Source: an uncultured Lachnospiraceae bacterium (lineage in GTDB: Bacteria > Bacillota > Clostridia > Lachnospirales > Lachnospiraceae). Taken from it: a stretch of DNA of 38,442 nucleotides. The translations under genes and the position numbers were made by a program. The notes under the pieces were generated by a model. It was not told the DNA's origin and did no database searches. It saw only the letters and a program-made list of their open reading frames with translations. Positions 1-8,956 of this stretch are shown piece by piece (position 1 is the stretch's first letter; each line of letters starts with the position of its first letter). The DNA lies in contig CAMNMC010000117.1 of assembly GCA_946544235.1 (NCBI GenBank), forward strand, positions 1 to 38,442, written 5' to 3'.

Positions 1-3000
1 TAATCATAATTAACCTTTGAAGATGTAAATTCGGTAATATAAGGCTCAAACCCTCCCACAAGAACAGTACAGCCCGTGAACATATTACCGCTGTTATTCA
101 TAGTTGTTCTGTTATAGCCTGAAAGCGTATTCTTATAGAATCCTCTTCCACCGTTGATATCAGGATCCATCGCTATTATTTCCTTAAGACTTGAGCAGTC
201 ACGGAACATCTCCTGAGTATTCTGCAGGCTTTCAGGGTTAAACTCATAGAGATCAAGACTCTGAAGTGAAGAACAGTTCTTGAACATCGACTGCATAGTC
301 GTAACGGCTTCACATGTGAAACCCTTGCCGAATTTTACCTCAGTAAGGCTGCTGCAGCCGTTAAGGAAGAAACTCAGATTGGTCACTGCAGCCGAATCAA
401 ATCTGCTGAGATCCAGTTTCTTAAGTGAGCTGCAATTATTAAACATCTGTGACATATTTGTTGCAGCTGAGCAGGTGAATCCGTCACCAAAAGTAATGCC
501 TGTCAAGGAAGTACAGCCATTAAACATACTGCTCATATTGCTTGCTGCAGAAGTATTTATCATCGACAGATTAAGAGTCGGAAGTGATGAACAGTTCAGG
601 AACATCTGGCTCATATTTCCAACGCTCTCGCAGGTGAATTTATCGCCAAAGGTTACCGAAGTAAGAGCATTGCAGCCACTGAACATATTGTTTACTTCTG
701 TAAGGCTTGCTGAATTAAGCGAATCCAGACGTACTGTCTGAAGCTTATTTTTATTTGCAAGAAATTCCTTAAAGCTTGTCAGTAATCCACCGTCAAAACT
801 CCTCATATCCAAAGAAACAAGATTATTGCAACTCGCAAACAGTGAAGTCTTGGTTGTAACCTTGTCGCCGATAAAACCGGACATATCAAGCACTTCAAGG
901 TTTGCACAACCGTTAAACATGTTCTCGATAGATGTAATATTCTCTCCGCCCTTAATCATGCTGATATCGAGACTGGTAAGACCTGTACAATCCATGAACA
1001 TATTTGTTATGCCTCTTACTTCACTTCCTACCGTCTCCGTCTTGATACTTTCACACGTAAAGCCGTCGCCAAAGCTAAGCTCCTCAAGAGTGCTGTTTCT
1101 TTCAAACATTCCACGGACGTTCATGAGTGATTCTGATGAAAAGCTGCTGAGATCAAGCGTTTTCATTCCAACAGATTGAGGAAGGATATTGCCCTGGTCA
1201 CCGTGGTAGAACATATATGCCATCGTTACAACCTTTGATGTATCAAAGCTGCTGAAGTCTACAGTAAAGCCTTCCGCTCCCGTTCTGCAGAACATAGCAC
1301 GCATACTCTCAACATTTTCTGTATTAAATTTACTGATGTCAAGCGACTGAAGTGACCTGCAGTCCTCGAACATCATGTTCATTCCAACATAAGTATTCTG
1401 ACCGTCTGCTCCACCTTCCGCAGATGAAGTATCGACAGCATAATCATTACCGGTCGTACCATCAATTATACGTTCAAGTTTTATGCATTTCTTGAACTCG
1501 CCGGCAAAATTCTTCTGCTTAGAAAAATCAAGTCCCTGAAGATCGATATTCACAATATTCTGCCAGTCGTCAAATACTCTTACCGAATTCGGATTAATGT
1601 AAACATATGTTGCGTCAGACCACCAGTAGATGGTATTATCCTCTGCCCAGAAATATACCTGGTAAGGCTGAGCTGCGCCATCAACCTTGTTGTTGCGGTT
1701 ATAATATCTCGTATCAGTTGAATTGAGAGCATAAGCCGGTGCAAATGTGGTGTCCGTTGCAACCTTATAGGTCTTGCCGCTCAGGTATGCTTCGATCTCA
1801 GCAACCGTACTCTTTCCGGTATATCTTGTGAAACCGGTGATAGCACTCTTACCGCTAGCAAATATATTAAAATTATTCACTTCAGTATTATTTGCATTAT
1901 TACCTGAATAAACTTTTGATTTTCCCGAAGTAGGCCAGTTATTGCCCATTGCTATGATCATCGCGTATGAGATCACGTTGTCTCTGTCAGTGAAATATCC
2001 CCTTGCATCGCTATGGTTGGAATCGGTTGTTCCATCGATCCATGCCATCTTTGCGGAAATGTTATCAGCTGACCATTTAGTATTATAATCTTCTGTTCTT
2101 CCAAAGCCCGCCACAAGATTTTCATCTCCATCGAAGGCATCAACGTCGAAGCAGTCGGAAGAAACAACAAACGTATCCTTTGCAAATATTCTTTCAAGGT
2201 TAGTACATCCAGCGAATGCACCTTCAATACCAGCGTCGGATGTGACATGTACAGTCCATAATTCAAGATCAAGAACAGTCAGGCTCTCACAGCCATTAAA
2301 TATATTTCCTACGTCAGTAAGTGCAGATGTGGTCATACCTGCAAAGTCCTTATTCAGAAGCCTACAATTCTGGAATGCAGAGTTAAGAGTTGTACATGCC
2401 GAAAGTTCTGCGCCATCAGGAAGCGTAAGAGTTTTAAGACTCTCACAGCCATCAAATGCATGATCCAGTTCAACTATATATTCCATATTCCAGTCAGAAA
2501 TATCCACTTCCTCAAGGCTGCTGCAGCCCTGGAATATGCCTGACATAACAGTTGCCTTCTTAACATCCCACTTGCTCAGATCAGCATAGGTTATGCTGCT
2601 GTTCATGAACATCCCTGTCATATCTGTAACATTGCTGACAGTCCAGTGATTAAGATCAACTGAGCCAAGATTCTTACAGCCATTAAATGTATTTTTAAGT
2701 GTTTCGAGTTTATTTGTAACAGTTATATCCGAGAGATCAAGAGAAAGCGCCTCACAGCCCTTAAAGGTTGACTCCATGGTTGTTACGTTTGCAAAGCTCC
2801 AGCCATCAAGTGAAAGACCGGTCAGAACCTTACATCCATCAAACATACCGCTAACATCAGTTACATTTGCTGTACTAAAGTTACCCACACCAATAGAAGT
2901 TGCTGCAGAGCAGCCCTTGAACATATCCTTAAATGATGTGACATTTGAAGTATCAAAGCTTTCGCTGAAACTGATTTCAGTAAGAAGCTTGCAGCCACTG

Positions 3001-4589
3001 AACATGCCCTCAACTTCCGTAAGATTTCCTTCAGCCGAAACGAAGCTATCCATATCGACATCCGAAAGCTTCTCACAGCCGCTGAACATACCCTTCATCG
3101 ACGTAACATTATTAGTACTGTCCGCATCAAAAGAACCGCCGAAATTAACCTCACTAAGGTTTGTGCTTCCTGCGAACATATTTGTCATATCAGTTATTTT
3201 TTCTGTATTAAACTGAGTAAAATCGAATGCTGCCAGAGCAGTTTTACCGTTAAAGAAGTCAGAACAATCATCCGGAAGATAAACCGTACTTGCATTTGAC
3301 CACCAGTAAACCGTAGTACCTTCTTTCCAGGAGTACATTATAGCGCTGTTATCGCTGCTTTTTTCAGGATCATCGGTTCTGACCGCAGTAATTCCTCGTT
3401 CACTCAGGTAATCCCTGAGTTCATCTCCGGTCTGAAAACTTACATTCGACTTCTGTATAGTATATGATGCACCACCATTCGGATTGAACATGCTTCCGAA
3501 GCTTGTCTTATCAACAACAACAAATGTTGAATAACCTTCCGGAAGGCTGATATACATGGTGAAGCTGGTATTATTATTTTCAAATACTTCTCTTGCAATA
3601 TCCTGCAGCCCCTGGTACGGCTGAACAACTTCTTCGGAAAGGTTTCTGAATGCCCAGTCCATCTGATCCAGCTCTTCTTTTCTTTCTCCGATATACCATC
3701 CGATAAACTTATAACCGCCTTCAAAGAAAAGTCTGTAAATCTTGTTATTTCTTGCTGTGAATCTGTCTGTACCATCCACAGGATCAGCTGTCCAGTTATA
3801 GCCTGTCTCAATATCACCATTGGAATACTTCTTCTTCCAGAATACAACCTGAAGAGAAGTGATACCTGCTTTGCCGGTTGTTCCTTCGCGCACGAAATAA
3901 ACATGGCTCACATTATATGGATCAAGATTCAGGGTAACCAGTTTTGTCACTGTTTCCACTTCATCACCCGGCTGAATTTCCGGTCCTTCACCATCGTCAC
4001 CAATATATGCAAAATCCTGTTTGTCGTAAGGCCATACATATATTACATTTTTTTCTTCGGAAGTTTTGATCTTTGCTTCAGCTTCTTCCCTGCTGGTGTA
4101 TTTGATCCACTTACTTCCGTCATAATAGAAATACAGATTGTCATTCGCCTTATAAATGGCTTTTTTGACAGTATATGAAGCTATATTTTCTGCTACTGCT
4201 GTTGTATAACCATCCCAGAGCATTGCCTCTGTCCAGACGGTAAATTCGGTTCCGTCATCACCTGACGAACCTGCCAGTTCTCTTATCTTTGCACGTTTAC
4301 TTGGTTTAAGCTGATTCTTCGCATCATTATAGAGATCCGAAAGGGCTGTCTGTGTAGCCGCAAGAGCCTTCTGCGCCTTGAGCTTTGCATCCTTCTCTTT
4401 TCCGCTGTCAACATAACCGAACAGTGCAGGAATGATCATTGCCGCAACGATTGCGAGAACTACGAGCACGACAATAAGCTCCACCAGAGTGAAGCCCTTA
4501 TGACGCGAACCGAAACAGACCCTCTTATCTGAGCTGGAGCCGCTTGTTCTCAATATGCGGTTTTTCATAGTTTTTTCTCTCTCACCCAT
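1..4589 (-). CDS. Giant BspA/DUF285-repeat surface protein with type IV pilin-like N-terminus (3' end outside window)
   Basis: The frame is open from 4589 down to the window edge, giving about 1529 codons with no stop, so the C-terminus is missing. ATG 4589 is chosen because GAGG lies 9 nt upstream; in-frame ATGs at 4595 and 4568 are alternatives. The N-terminus is basic, followed by HKGFTLVELIVVLVV, a class III (prepilin) signal with Gly at -1, Phe at +1 and Glu at +5, then a hydrophobic helix. After a spacer of about 350 residues come roughly two dozen 20-25 residue repeats with the core MFxGCxxLxxLDLS, typical of the DUF285/BspA leucine-rich family. The repeats form two blocks, each preceded by a similar segment (TVYWWSNASTVYLP and TIYWWSDATYVYIN). 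The protein is probably processed by a prepilin peptidase and displayed on the surface. Adhesion is a family-based guess. No pilus assembly genes are in view. Confidence 0.88.
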   Translation of the reverse strand, partial: MGEREKTMKNRILRTSGSSSDKRVCFGSRHKGFTLVELIVVLVVLAIVAAMIIPALFGYVDSGKEKDAKLKAQKALAATQTALSDLYNDAKNQLKPSKRAKIRELAGSSGDDGTEFTVWTEAMLWDGYTTAVAENIASYTVKKAIYKANDNLYFYYDGSKWIKYTSREEAEAKIKTSEEKNVIYVWPYDKQDFAYIGDDGEGPEIQPGDEVETVTKLVTLNLDPYNVSHVYFVREGTTGKAGITSLQVVFWKKKYSNGDIETGYNWTADPVDGTDRFTARNNKIYRLFFEGGYKFIGWYIGERKEELDQMDWAFRNLSEEVVQPYQGLQDIAREVFENNNTSFTMYISLPEGYSTFVVVDKTSFGSMFNPNGGASYTIQKSNVSFQTGDELRDYLSERGITAVRTDDPEKSSDNSAIMYSWKEGTTVYWWSNASTVYLPDDCSDFFNGKTALAAFDFTQFNTEKITDMTNMFAGSTNLSEVNFGGSFDADSTNNVTSMKGMFSGCEKLSDVDMDSFVSAEGNLTEVEGMFSGCKLLTEISFSESFDTSNVTSFKDMFKGCSAATSIGVGNFSTANVTDVSGMFDGCKVLTGLSLDGWSFANVTTMESTFKGCEALSLDLSDITVTNKLETLKNTFNGCKNLGSVDLNHWTVSNVTDMTGMFMNSSITYADLSKWDVKKATVMSGIFQGCSSLEEVDISDWNMEYIVELDHAFDGCESLKTLTLPDGAELSACTTLNSAFQNCRLLNKDFAGMTTSALTDVGNIFNGCESLTVLDLELWTVHVTSDAGIEGAFAGCTNLERIFAKDTFVVSSDCFDVDAFDGDENLVAGFGRTEDYNTKWSADNISAKMAWIDGTTDSNHSDARGYFTDRDNVISYAMIIAMGNNWPTSGKSKVYSGNNANNTEVNNFNIFASGKSAITGFTRYTGKSTVAEIEAYLSGKTYKVATDTTFAPAYALNSTDTRYYNRNNKVDGAAQPYQVYFWAEDNTIYWWSDATYVYINPNSVRVFDDWQNIVNIDLQGLDFSKQKNFAGEFKKCIKLERIIDGTTGNDYAVDTSSAEGGADGQNTYVGMNMMFEDCRSLQSLDISKFNTENVESMRAMFCRTGAEGFTVDFSSFDTSKVVTMAYMFYHGDQGNILPQSVGMKTLDLSSFSSESLMNVRGMFERNSTLEELSFGDGFTCESIKTETVGSEVRGITNMFMDCTGLTSLDISMIKGGENITSIENMFNGCANLEVLDMSGFIGDKVTTKTSLFASCNNLVSLDMRSFDGGLLTSFKEFLANKNKLQTVRLDSLNSASLTEVNNMFSGCNALTSVTFGDKFTCESVGNMSQMFLNCSSLPTLNLSMINTSAASNMSSMFNGCTSLTGITFGDGFTCSAATNMSQMFNNCSSLKKLDLSRFDSAAVTNLSFFLNGCSSLTEVKFGKGFTCEAVTTMQSMFKNCSSLQSLDLYEFNPESLQNTQEMFRDCSSLKEIIAMDPDINGGRGFYKNTLSGYNRTTMNNSGNMFTGCTVLVGGFEPYITEFTSSKVNYD

Positions 4590-4741
4590 ATGCATATACC
4601 TCACTGTCTCTCTCAAAGAATAAGGTATAAATACTGCTTTATTCCATAAACATTGTCTGTCACATTTTTAAAATTATTATCTTAATTTTGTATTTTTTTC
4701 ATATACAAACACTTATCACAAATATACACTATATCAATAAT

Positions 4742-4770
4742 ATAATACCGCAAAACAAGAGAAGTATCAA
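4742..4770 (-). promoter_or_regulatory. Sigma-A-type promoter of the BspA/pilin-like gene
   Basis: On the minus strand TTGATA (4770-4765) is followed after exactly 17 nt by TATTAT (4747-4742), each one mismatch from consensus. It would give an AT-rich leader of about 145 nt before the start at 4589. Confidence 0.6.
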
Positions 4771-4836
4771 CTACAATTTGCTTTACATAAAGTACATTGT
4801 CAGAATCTATTTTTATTAATTATTCATAATCGACAA

Positions 4837-4865
4837 TTGCATTTATCCTGTCCCGGCGGTAAAAT
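4837..4865 (+). promoter_or_regulatory. Candidate upp promoter
   Basis: TTGCAT (4837-4842), 17 nt, TAAAAT (4860-4865). The -10 box is good (5/6) and the -35 box is weak (3/6). The predicted start of transcription is about 78 nt before upp. The 4590-4949 gap otherwise holds only this promoter, the divergent one at 4742-4770, the hairpin at 4877-4912 and AT-rich sequence. Confidence 0.4.
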
Positions 4866-4876
4866 AAATTTAGTTT

Positions 4877-4912
4877 TATCAGGAGGTTCAGTAAAGCACT
4901 TCTCTCCTGATA
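4877..4912 (+). promoter_or_regulatory. Hairpin in the upp leader
   Basis: TATCAGGAG (4877-4885) pairs perfectly with CTCCTGATA (4904-4912) around an 18-nt loop, inside the expected upp 5' leader and ending 37 nt before the start codon. No U-run follows, so it is not an intrinsic terminator. It does not show the loop sequence I associate with PyrR sites. It could affect RNA stability or bind a regulator. Confidence 0.4.
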
Positions 4913-4949
4913 TCATTGAGTCAAAAATACAGAAACGAGGGGATAAAAC

Positions 4950-5594
4950 ATGTTCTACAAAGACAACAAAAATGTTGAGATCATGGAGCATCCATTGATC
5001 AAACACAAGATTTCAAGACTTAGAGATTCCGAAACAGGAACCTACGAATTCCGCAGCCTTATCGAAGAGATTGCCATGCTCGAGGCTTATGAGGCTCTGA
5101 GAGACCTCCCTCTGGTTGATATTGAGGTTGAGACACCTATAGAAAAATGCATGACACCTACTATTGACGGCAAGAAGCTCGCCATCGTACCGATACTCCG
5201 TGCAGGACTCGGAATGGTTAACGGTATTCACGCTCTCGTACCATCCGCAAAGGTTGGTCACATCGGACTCTACAGAGACCCTGAAACCCATCTTCCTCAC
5301 GAATACTACTGTAAGCTGCCTGATCCTATCGATCAGAGACTTATCGTTCTTCTCGATCCGATGCTTGCAACAGGCGGTTCCGCAGTTGAAGCCGTAAACT
5401 TCATCAAGCAGCACGGCGGTAAGCATATCAAATTCATGTGCATCATCGCAGCTCCTGAAGGACTCGAGAACCTCATGAACGCACATCCTGACATCGAGAT
5501 CTATGTCGGAAATCTCGACCGCGGCCTCAACGACAACGCCTACATCATGCCCGGTCTCGGCGACGCCGGCGACCGCATCTTCGGCACCAAGTAA
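4950..5594 (+). CDS. upp: Uracil phosphoribosyltransferase
   Basis: Pyrimidine salvage enzyme converting uracil and PRPP to UMP in the cytosol. The 214 residues match the usual length of about 209, with a few extra at the N-terminus. The family start is recognisable as [15 protein letters not shown] at residue 12. PILRAGLGM lies at 81-89, the PRPP-binding loop [11 protein letters not shown] at 134-144, and the C-terminal uracil-site segment [11 protein letters not shown] ends the protein. ATG 4950 is supported by GAGGGG about 7 nt upstream. The gene is monocistronic, divergent from the giant surface protein and convergent with the sirtuin gene; a long palindrome sits immediately downstream. 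Confidence 0.96.
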   Translation: MFYKDNKNVEIMEHPLIKHKISRLRDSETGTYEFRSLIEEIAMLEAYEALRDLPLVDIEVETPIEKCMTPTIDGKKLAIVPILRAGLGMVNGIHALVPSAKVGHIGLYRDPETHLPHEYYCKLPDPIDQRLIVLLDPMLATGGSAVEAVNFIKQHGGKHIKFMCIIAAPEGLENLMNAHPDIEIYVGNLDRGLNDNAYIMPGLGDAGDRIFGTK

Positions 5595-5633
5595 GGTTTT
5601 AGCAGGAACTGTTTATTTTTAGATACACTAAAA

Positions 5634-5821
5634 AAACATGGGTATATATATCGAAACATTGCGGGATTCACGTAATAACAAACAAATCATGTTTTATGAT
5701 TTTTCAAGATTGACTCAACTGTCTGAGCGAAGCGAGTTTTGAGGCAATCTTAGAAAAATCCAAAACTGATTTGTATTGTTATAGTGAATCTTAGAACGTT
5801 GAGATATATATACCCATGTTT
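5634..5821. repeat. 188-nt imperfect palindrome (MITE-like or bidirectional terminator)
   Basis: The left end AAACATGGGTATATATATC (5634-5652) is exactly complementary to the right end at 5803-5821. Inner blocks also pair with small mismatches: the GATTCAC region near 5665 with GTGAATC near 5783, ACAAATCA near 5681 with TGATTTGT near 5767, and TTTTTCAAGATTG near 5700 with CAATCTTAGAAAAA near 5744. The centre is a small CTCAA...TTGAG hairpin containing GAGCGAAGCGAG. It fills the space between two convergent genes. It encodes no protein. Confidence 0.75.
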
Positions 5822-5833
5822 AGTATTATCTCT

Positions 5834-6586
5834 TTAAACCACGATCTGCGAGAAAACTTCTCCTATTTTCTTCTGAACTAGTATATCGGCCTTCACATCC
5901 CTTGCAGTCGGTGACATATTGATCACCGCCAGATGCTTTCCTCTGAAATAATCTATAAATCCGGCAGCCGGGTAAACAACCAGGCTCGTACCGCCTATGA
6001 TAAGCATATCGGCCTTACTGATATGCTGAATGGTTCTGGTTATAACATTGGAATCAAGTCCCTCTTCATAGAGAACAACATCAGGTCTGATGATTCCTCC
6101 GCATTTATCGCAGTGTGGAACGCCCTCGGAAGCAAGGATATATTTTACACCTGCATGCACATCCTCGTCGGTACTGCTGAAGGTCTTGCCGCATTTCATG
6201 CAGTAATTACGCAGGGTTGAACCGTGAAGCTCAAGCACCTCTTTACTGCCCGCAGCCTGGTGAAGTCCGTCGATATTCTGAGTGATAACAGCCTTAAGCT
6301 TGCCCGCCGCTTCCATCTCTGCAAGCTTTTTGTGAGCGGCATTTGGCTGCGCCTCAGTTATCAGCATCTTATCCTTGTAAAACTCATAGAAGTCTTCCGT
6401 ATAATGCATAAAAAACGTATGACTTACTATTGTTTCAGGAGGATATTTATACTTCTGGCTGTAAAGGCCGTCCTGACTTCTGAAATCAGGAATTCCGCTT
6501 TCCGTGGAAACACCTGCACCGCCGAAGAAAACAATATAATTCGATTCATCGATCGCATCCTGAAGTTTCTTTACATCTTCATCCAT
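5834..6586 (-). CDS. cobB: Sirtuin, NAD-dependent protein deacylase
   Basis: Removes acyl groups from protein lysines using NAD and releases O-acyl-ADP-ribose. At 250 residues it has the usual bacterial length. The NAD-binding motif GGAGVSTESGIPDFRS spans residues 22-37, TQNIDGLHQ 102-110, and the catalytic His is H121. A Cys4 zinc site is formed by C129, C132, C159 and C162. GGTSLVVYP at 198-206 is the second Rossmann motif. GAGGGG lies 9 nt before the ATG. The gene follows cdaR by 44 nt, so it probably shares that operon. Class (deacetylase or desuccinylase) was not decided: Y66 and Y70 lie in the usual region but a Tyr-x-x-Arg pair is not evident. Confidence 0.94.
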   Translation of the reverse strand: MDEDVKKLQDAIDESNYIVFFGGAGVSTESGIPDFRSQDGLYSQKYKYPPETIVSHTFFMHYTEDFYEFYKDKMLITEAQPNAAHKKLAEMEAAGKLKAVITQNIDGLHQAAGSKEVLELHGSTLRNYCMKCGKTFSSTDEDVHAGVKYILASEGVPHCDKCGGIIRPDVVLYEEGLDSNVITRTIQHISKADMLIIGGTSLVVYPAAGFIDYFRGKHLAVINMSPTARDVKADILVQKKIGEVFSQIVV

Positions 6587-6630
6587 TTCTCAACACCCCT
6601 CTCATTAAACAATACCCTTTGATTCACGGA

Positions 6631-8034
6631 TCACTCCTCAGTCGTGATGATCTCCGGAGTTTTCTGGTCATTTGCATACCCCGTATCGTCGATACCGCCG
6701 TTGCCGTTTCTTGCTTCAGTGGTAACCTCAGTACTTCCGTTCTCAGGCGAATTACCGGTCGTTCCGTCCGTACCTTCTTCGGTAGTTTCCTCAGGCTTAT
6801 CGGTTATCGTTATAAGCACTGTTCCGTTTCTGTCTATCCTGTACCTGCTGCTCAGCGTAACGGAAATATCAGCCGGCATAACGCCCGGTTCAAGATTCTT
6901 ACAGTCGATCAGAGGCTTCAGATCTTCAACCTCAATACCGTCCACGTATCTTTCAAGTCCTGTAACGGTTATCACATAAGCGCCCTGCATCTGTATTGAA
7001 TAAAGATACAGATCATCATTCTTATTGATAAGCTCTATATCCTCTGCAGCAATGGTCAGATTCTTCACCATGAGCTTCTCAACATTTACGGTTATAACTA
7101 TCGTATCAACAGAATCAGCCAGATAAATATTATCCGGAAGGAAGTTTGATATACTTCTCTCGTAGGTTGTATTTTCGCTTATACCGGTTGCATCAAGATC
7201 ATTGATGCTGAGGTAAGAAAGCTTATCAATATACTCTGCAGGTCCCGAAACAACTATCTCATTGATGCTTGCAGTTATATCGGTCAGTTCATAACCATCC
7301 TCAGGCTTGCCCGTGGTATAGAACTTGATCGGCACAGATTTCGTCTCATAAACCGGAACAGTCACCTTCGCCTCTTCGACATTCATTTCGAGCCTTGACG
7401 AAGTCATTATCTCATCATTTCCGTCATAGATAACCGGCTTTACACTTACCTCAAAATCCTCATATCTGTTGGTAACATCCACCGTTACCCTGACAGTTTT
7501 GATCTTATTTATCAGAGACTCCGGACCGGTAACATTTACAACAGCCGGCGCAGTTGTGGCCTTGCCGAGCGCATAGCCGTCAGCAACATTTCCCTTTGTA
7601 GATACAACAAGCTCAAACTGCTTACTCTTCTTCTCCTCAATGGAGAGAGTCATGGCATCATCCACAACGGTTATCGACAGCTTATCCTCATAAGAACCAT
7701 TCTTAGGCGTAACGCTTATCTTTGCCGTATTTGTATATGACAGCTTCGAAAGATCCGCAACAGCCTTGAAGTCATTTGCCGAAAGGCTGTTCACTATCGA
7801 ACGACGCCCCTCGATGACTATATCAACCGTTTCTCCGGAGGTTACGTCAAATACAAGTCCGCCCTCCTCGATATCCGATCCATTTATCTGTTCAACAGGA
7901 ATATTATAGATTTCCTTTACGATCTTGTAATCATCCACATTTACAACGATGAGCCATATCACAAAGGCGATCAGAAGTGAAAGGAGCTTCAGCCATATTG
8001 ATTTAAAGAAGCCGCGTTTCTGTTTATTCTTCAT
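6631..8034 (-). CDS. cdaR: YbbR-domain protein, regulator of diadenylate cyclase CdaA
   Basis: 467 residues: a short basic N-terminus, one membrane helix (about 12-30), an extracellular stretch of about four YbbR-type repeats (around 35-120, 125-215, 220-305 and 310-400), and a Thr/Glu/Gly-rich tail (400-467) that looks disordered. YbbR proteins bind CdaA and tune c-di-AMP output in Firmicutes. The start ATG overlaps the last 11 nt of cdaA, which implies translational coupling. In many Firmicutes glmM is the next gene; here a sirtuin takes that place. The low-complexity tail is longer than I would expect for the family. Confidence 0.9.
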   Translation of the reverse strand: MKNKQKRGFFKSIWLKLLSLLIAFVIWLIVVNVDDYKIVKEIYNIPVEQINGSDIEEGGLVFDVTSGETVDIVIEGRRSIVNSLSANDFKAVADLSKLSYTNTAKISVTPKNGSYEDKLSITVVDDAMTLSIEEKKSKQFELVVSTKGNVADGYALGKATTAPAVVNVTGPESLINKIKTVRVTVDVTNRYEDFEVSVKPVIYDGNDEIMTSSRLEMNVEEAKVTVPVYETKSVPIKFYTTGKPEDGYELTDITASINEIVVSGPAEYIDKLSYLSINDLDATGISENTTYERSISNFLPDNIYLADSVDTIVITVNVEKLMVKNLTIAAEDIELINKNDDLYLYSIQMQGAYVITVTGLERYVDGIEVEDLKPLIDCKNLEPGVMPADISVTLSSRYRIDRNGTVLITITDKPEETTEEGTDGTTGNSPENGSTEVTTEARNGNGGIDDTGYANDQKTPEIITTEE

Positions 8035-8893
8035 TCTTCACGCCCTCCTTTTTATGCCTTCTATGGATAAACGCTTCTTCTGTCTTATCCTGAAGTCTCT
8101 GAAGATGACGACGAAGACTGTCTTCATCCAGATCCTTATAAAGCGCGCCCATGTATGCAACTGATATGCTTCCGGTTTCCTCGGAAATAATGATCGTCAT
8201 ACTGTCGGAAACCTCACTGATACCGAGACCCGCTCTGTGTCTCGTTCCAAGCTTCTTATTTACGTCGCTTCTCTCTGTAAGCGGCAGATAACAGGTAGCT
8301 GCAACAACACGGTTGTCCCTGATGATAACTGCGCCGTCGTGAAGAGGCGTATTTTTCTCAAATATATTTACAAGCAGCTGCTCGGTAACAAGAGCATCGA
8401 TGCTGATACCGGTCTGCTCGTATTCTCCAAGCGGAGTATCGTGTTCAAGCACAATAAGAGCGCCTGTTTTATCCTTGGATAATTCAACAGACGTCTTAAC
8501 GAGCTCAAAGATAGTCTTATCATTAACTCTCTGTTCTTCACTTTTGTCATCAAAGGTGAATATATGTTTGAGAACCTTCTTCCTTCCCAGTTCATCAAGA
8601 GCATGACGAAGTTCGGGCTGGAAAAGGATTATGACGGCGATAATGCCGACATTGATCATGTTTTTGGCAAGCCACAGGATCGTATTAAGCCTGAAGATCG
8701 CAGCAAGCCCTATAAAGAATGCCACCAAAACCAGACCACGGAGCAGAGTCCATGCACGGCTCTGTTTGATCCATGCCAGAATATGATAAATGATATATGC
8801 AATTATGATGATATCAAGTATATCCTGCCAGCTTATACTGGGAATATAAAACCAGTCAAAATACGACTTGATATGTAACCAGAAACCATACAC
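8024..8893 (-). CDS. cdaA: Diadenylate cyclase CdaA (DisA_N domain)
   Basis: Makes cyclic di-AMP from two ATP at the membrane. Three N-terminal membrane helices (about 25-45, 50-70 and 75-95) precede the DAC domain. The catalytic motifs are intact: LHDGAVII, with DGA near residue 186, and LGTRHRAGLGISE, with RHR near 218. I chose GTG 8893 because GGGGTG lies 6 nt upstream; an in-frame GTG at 8902 would add three residues but has no ribosome site. The gene overlaps cdaR and follows an unassigned membrane protein by about 60 nt, suggesting one transcript. Nothing else in the window bears on c-di-AMP degradation. Confidence 0.94.
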   Translation of the reverse strand: MYGFWLHIKSYFDWFYIPSISWQDILDIIIIAYIIYHILAWIKQSRAWTLLRGLVLVAFFIGLAAIFRLNTILWLAKNMINVGIIAVIILFQPELRHALDELGRKKVLKHIFTFDDKSEEQRVNDKTIFELVKTSVELSKDKTGALIVLEHDTPLGEYEQTGISIDALVTEQLLVNIFEKNTPLHDGAVIIRDNRVVAATCYLPLTERSDVNKKLGTRHRAGLGISEVSDSMTIIISEETGSISVAYMGALYKDLDEDSLRRHLQRLQDKTEEAFIHRRHKKEGVKNEE

Positions 8894-8956
8894 TATGCAC
8901 ACCCCGCTTGCATAAGGGCGCTCGGGTCATAACTCCCTTCACGCCAATTCTATTTC

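Noticed and set aside
280-3216. Plus-strand frames opposite the giant surface protein
   Set aside because: They are mirror frames of a repetitive gene, without ribosome sites or family similarity.
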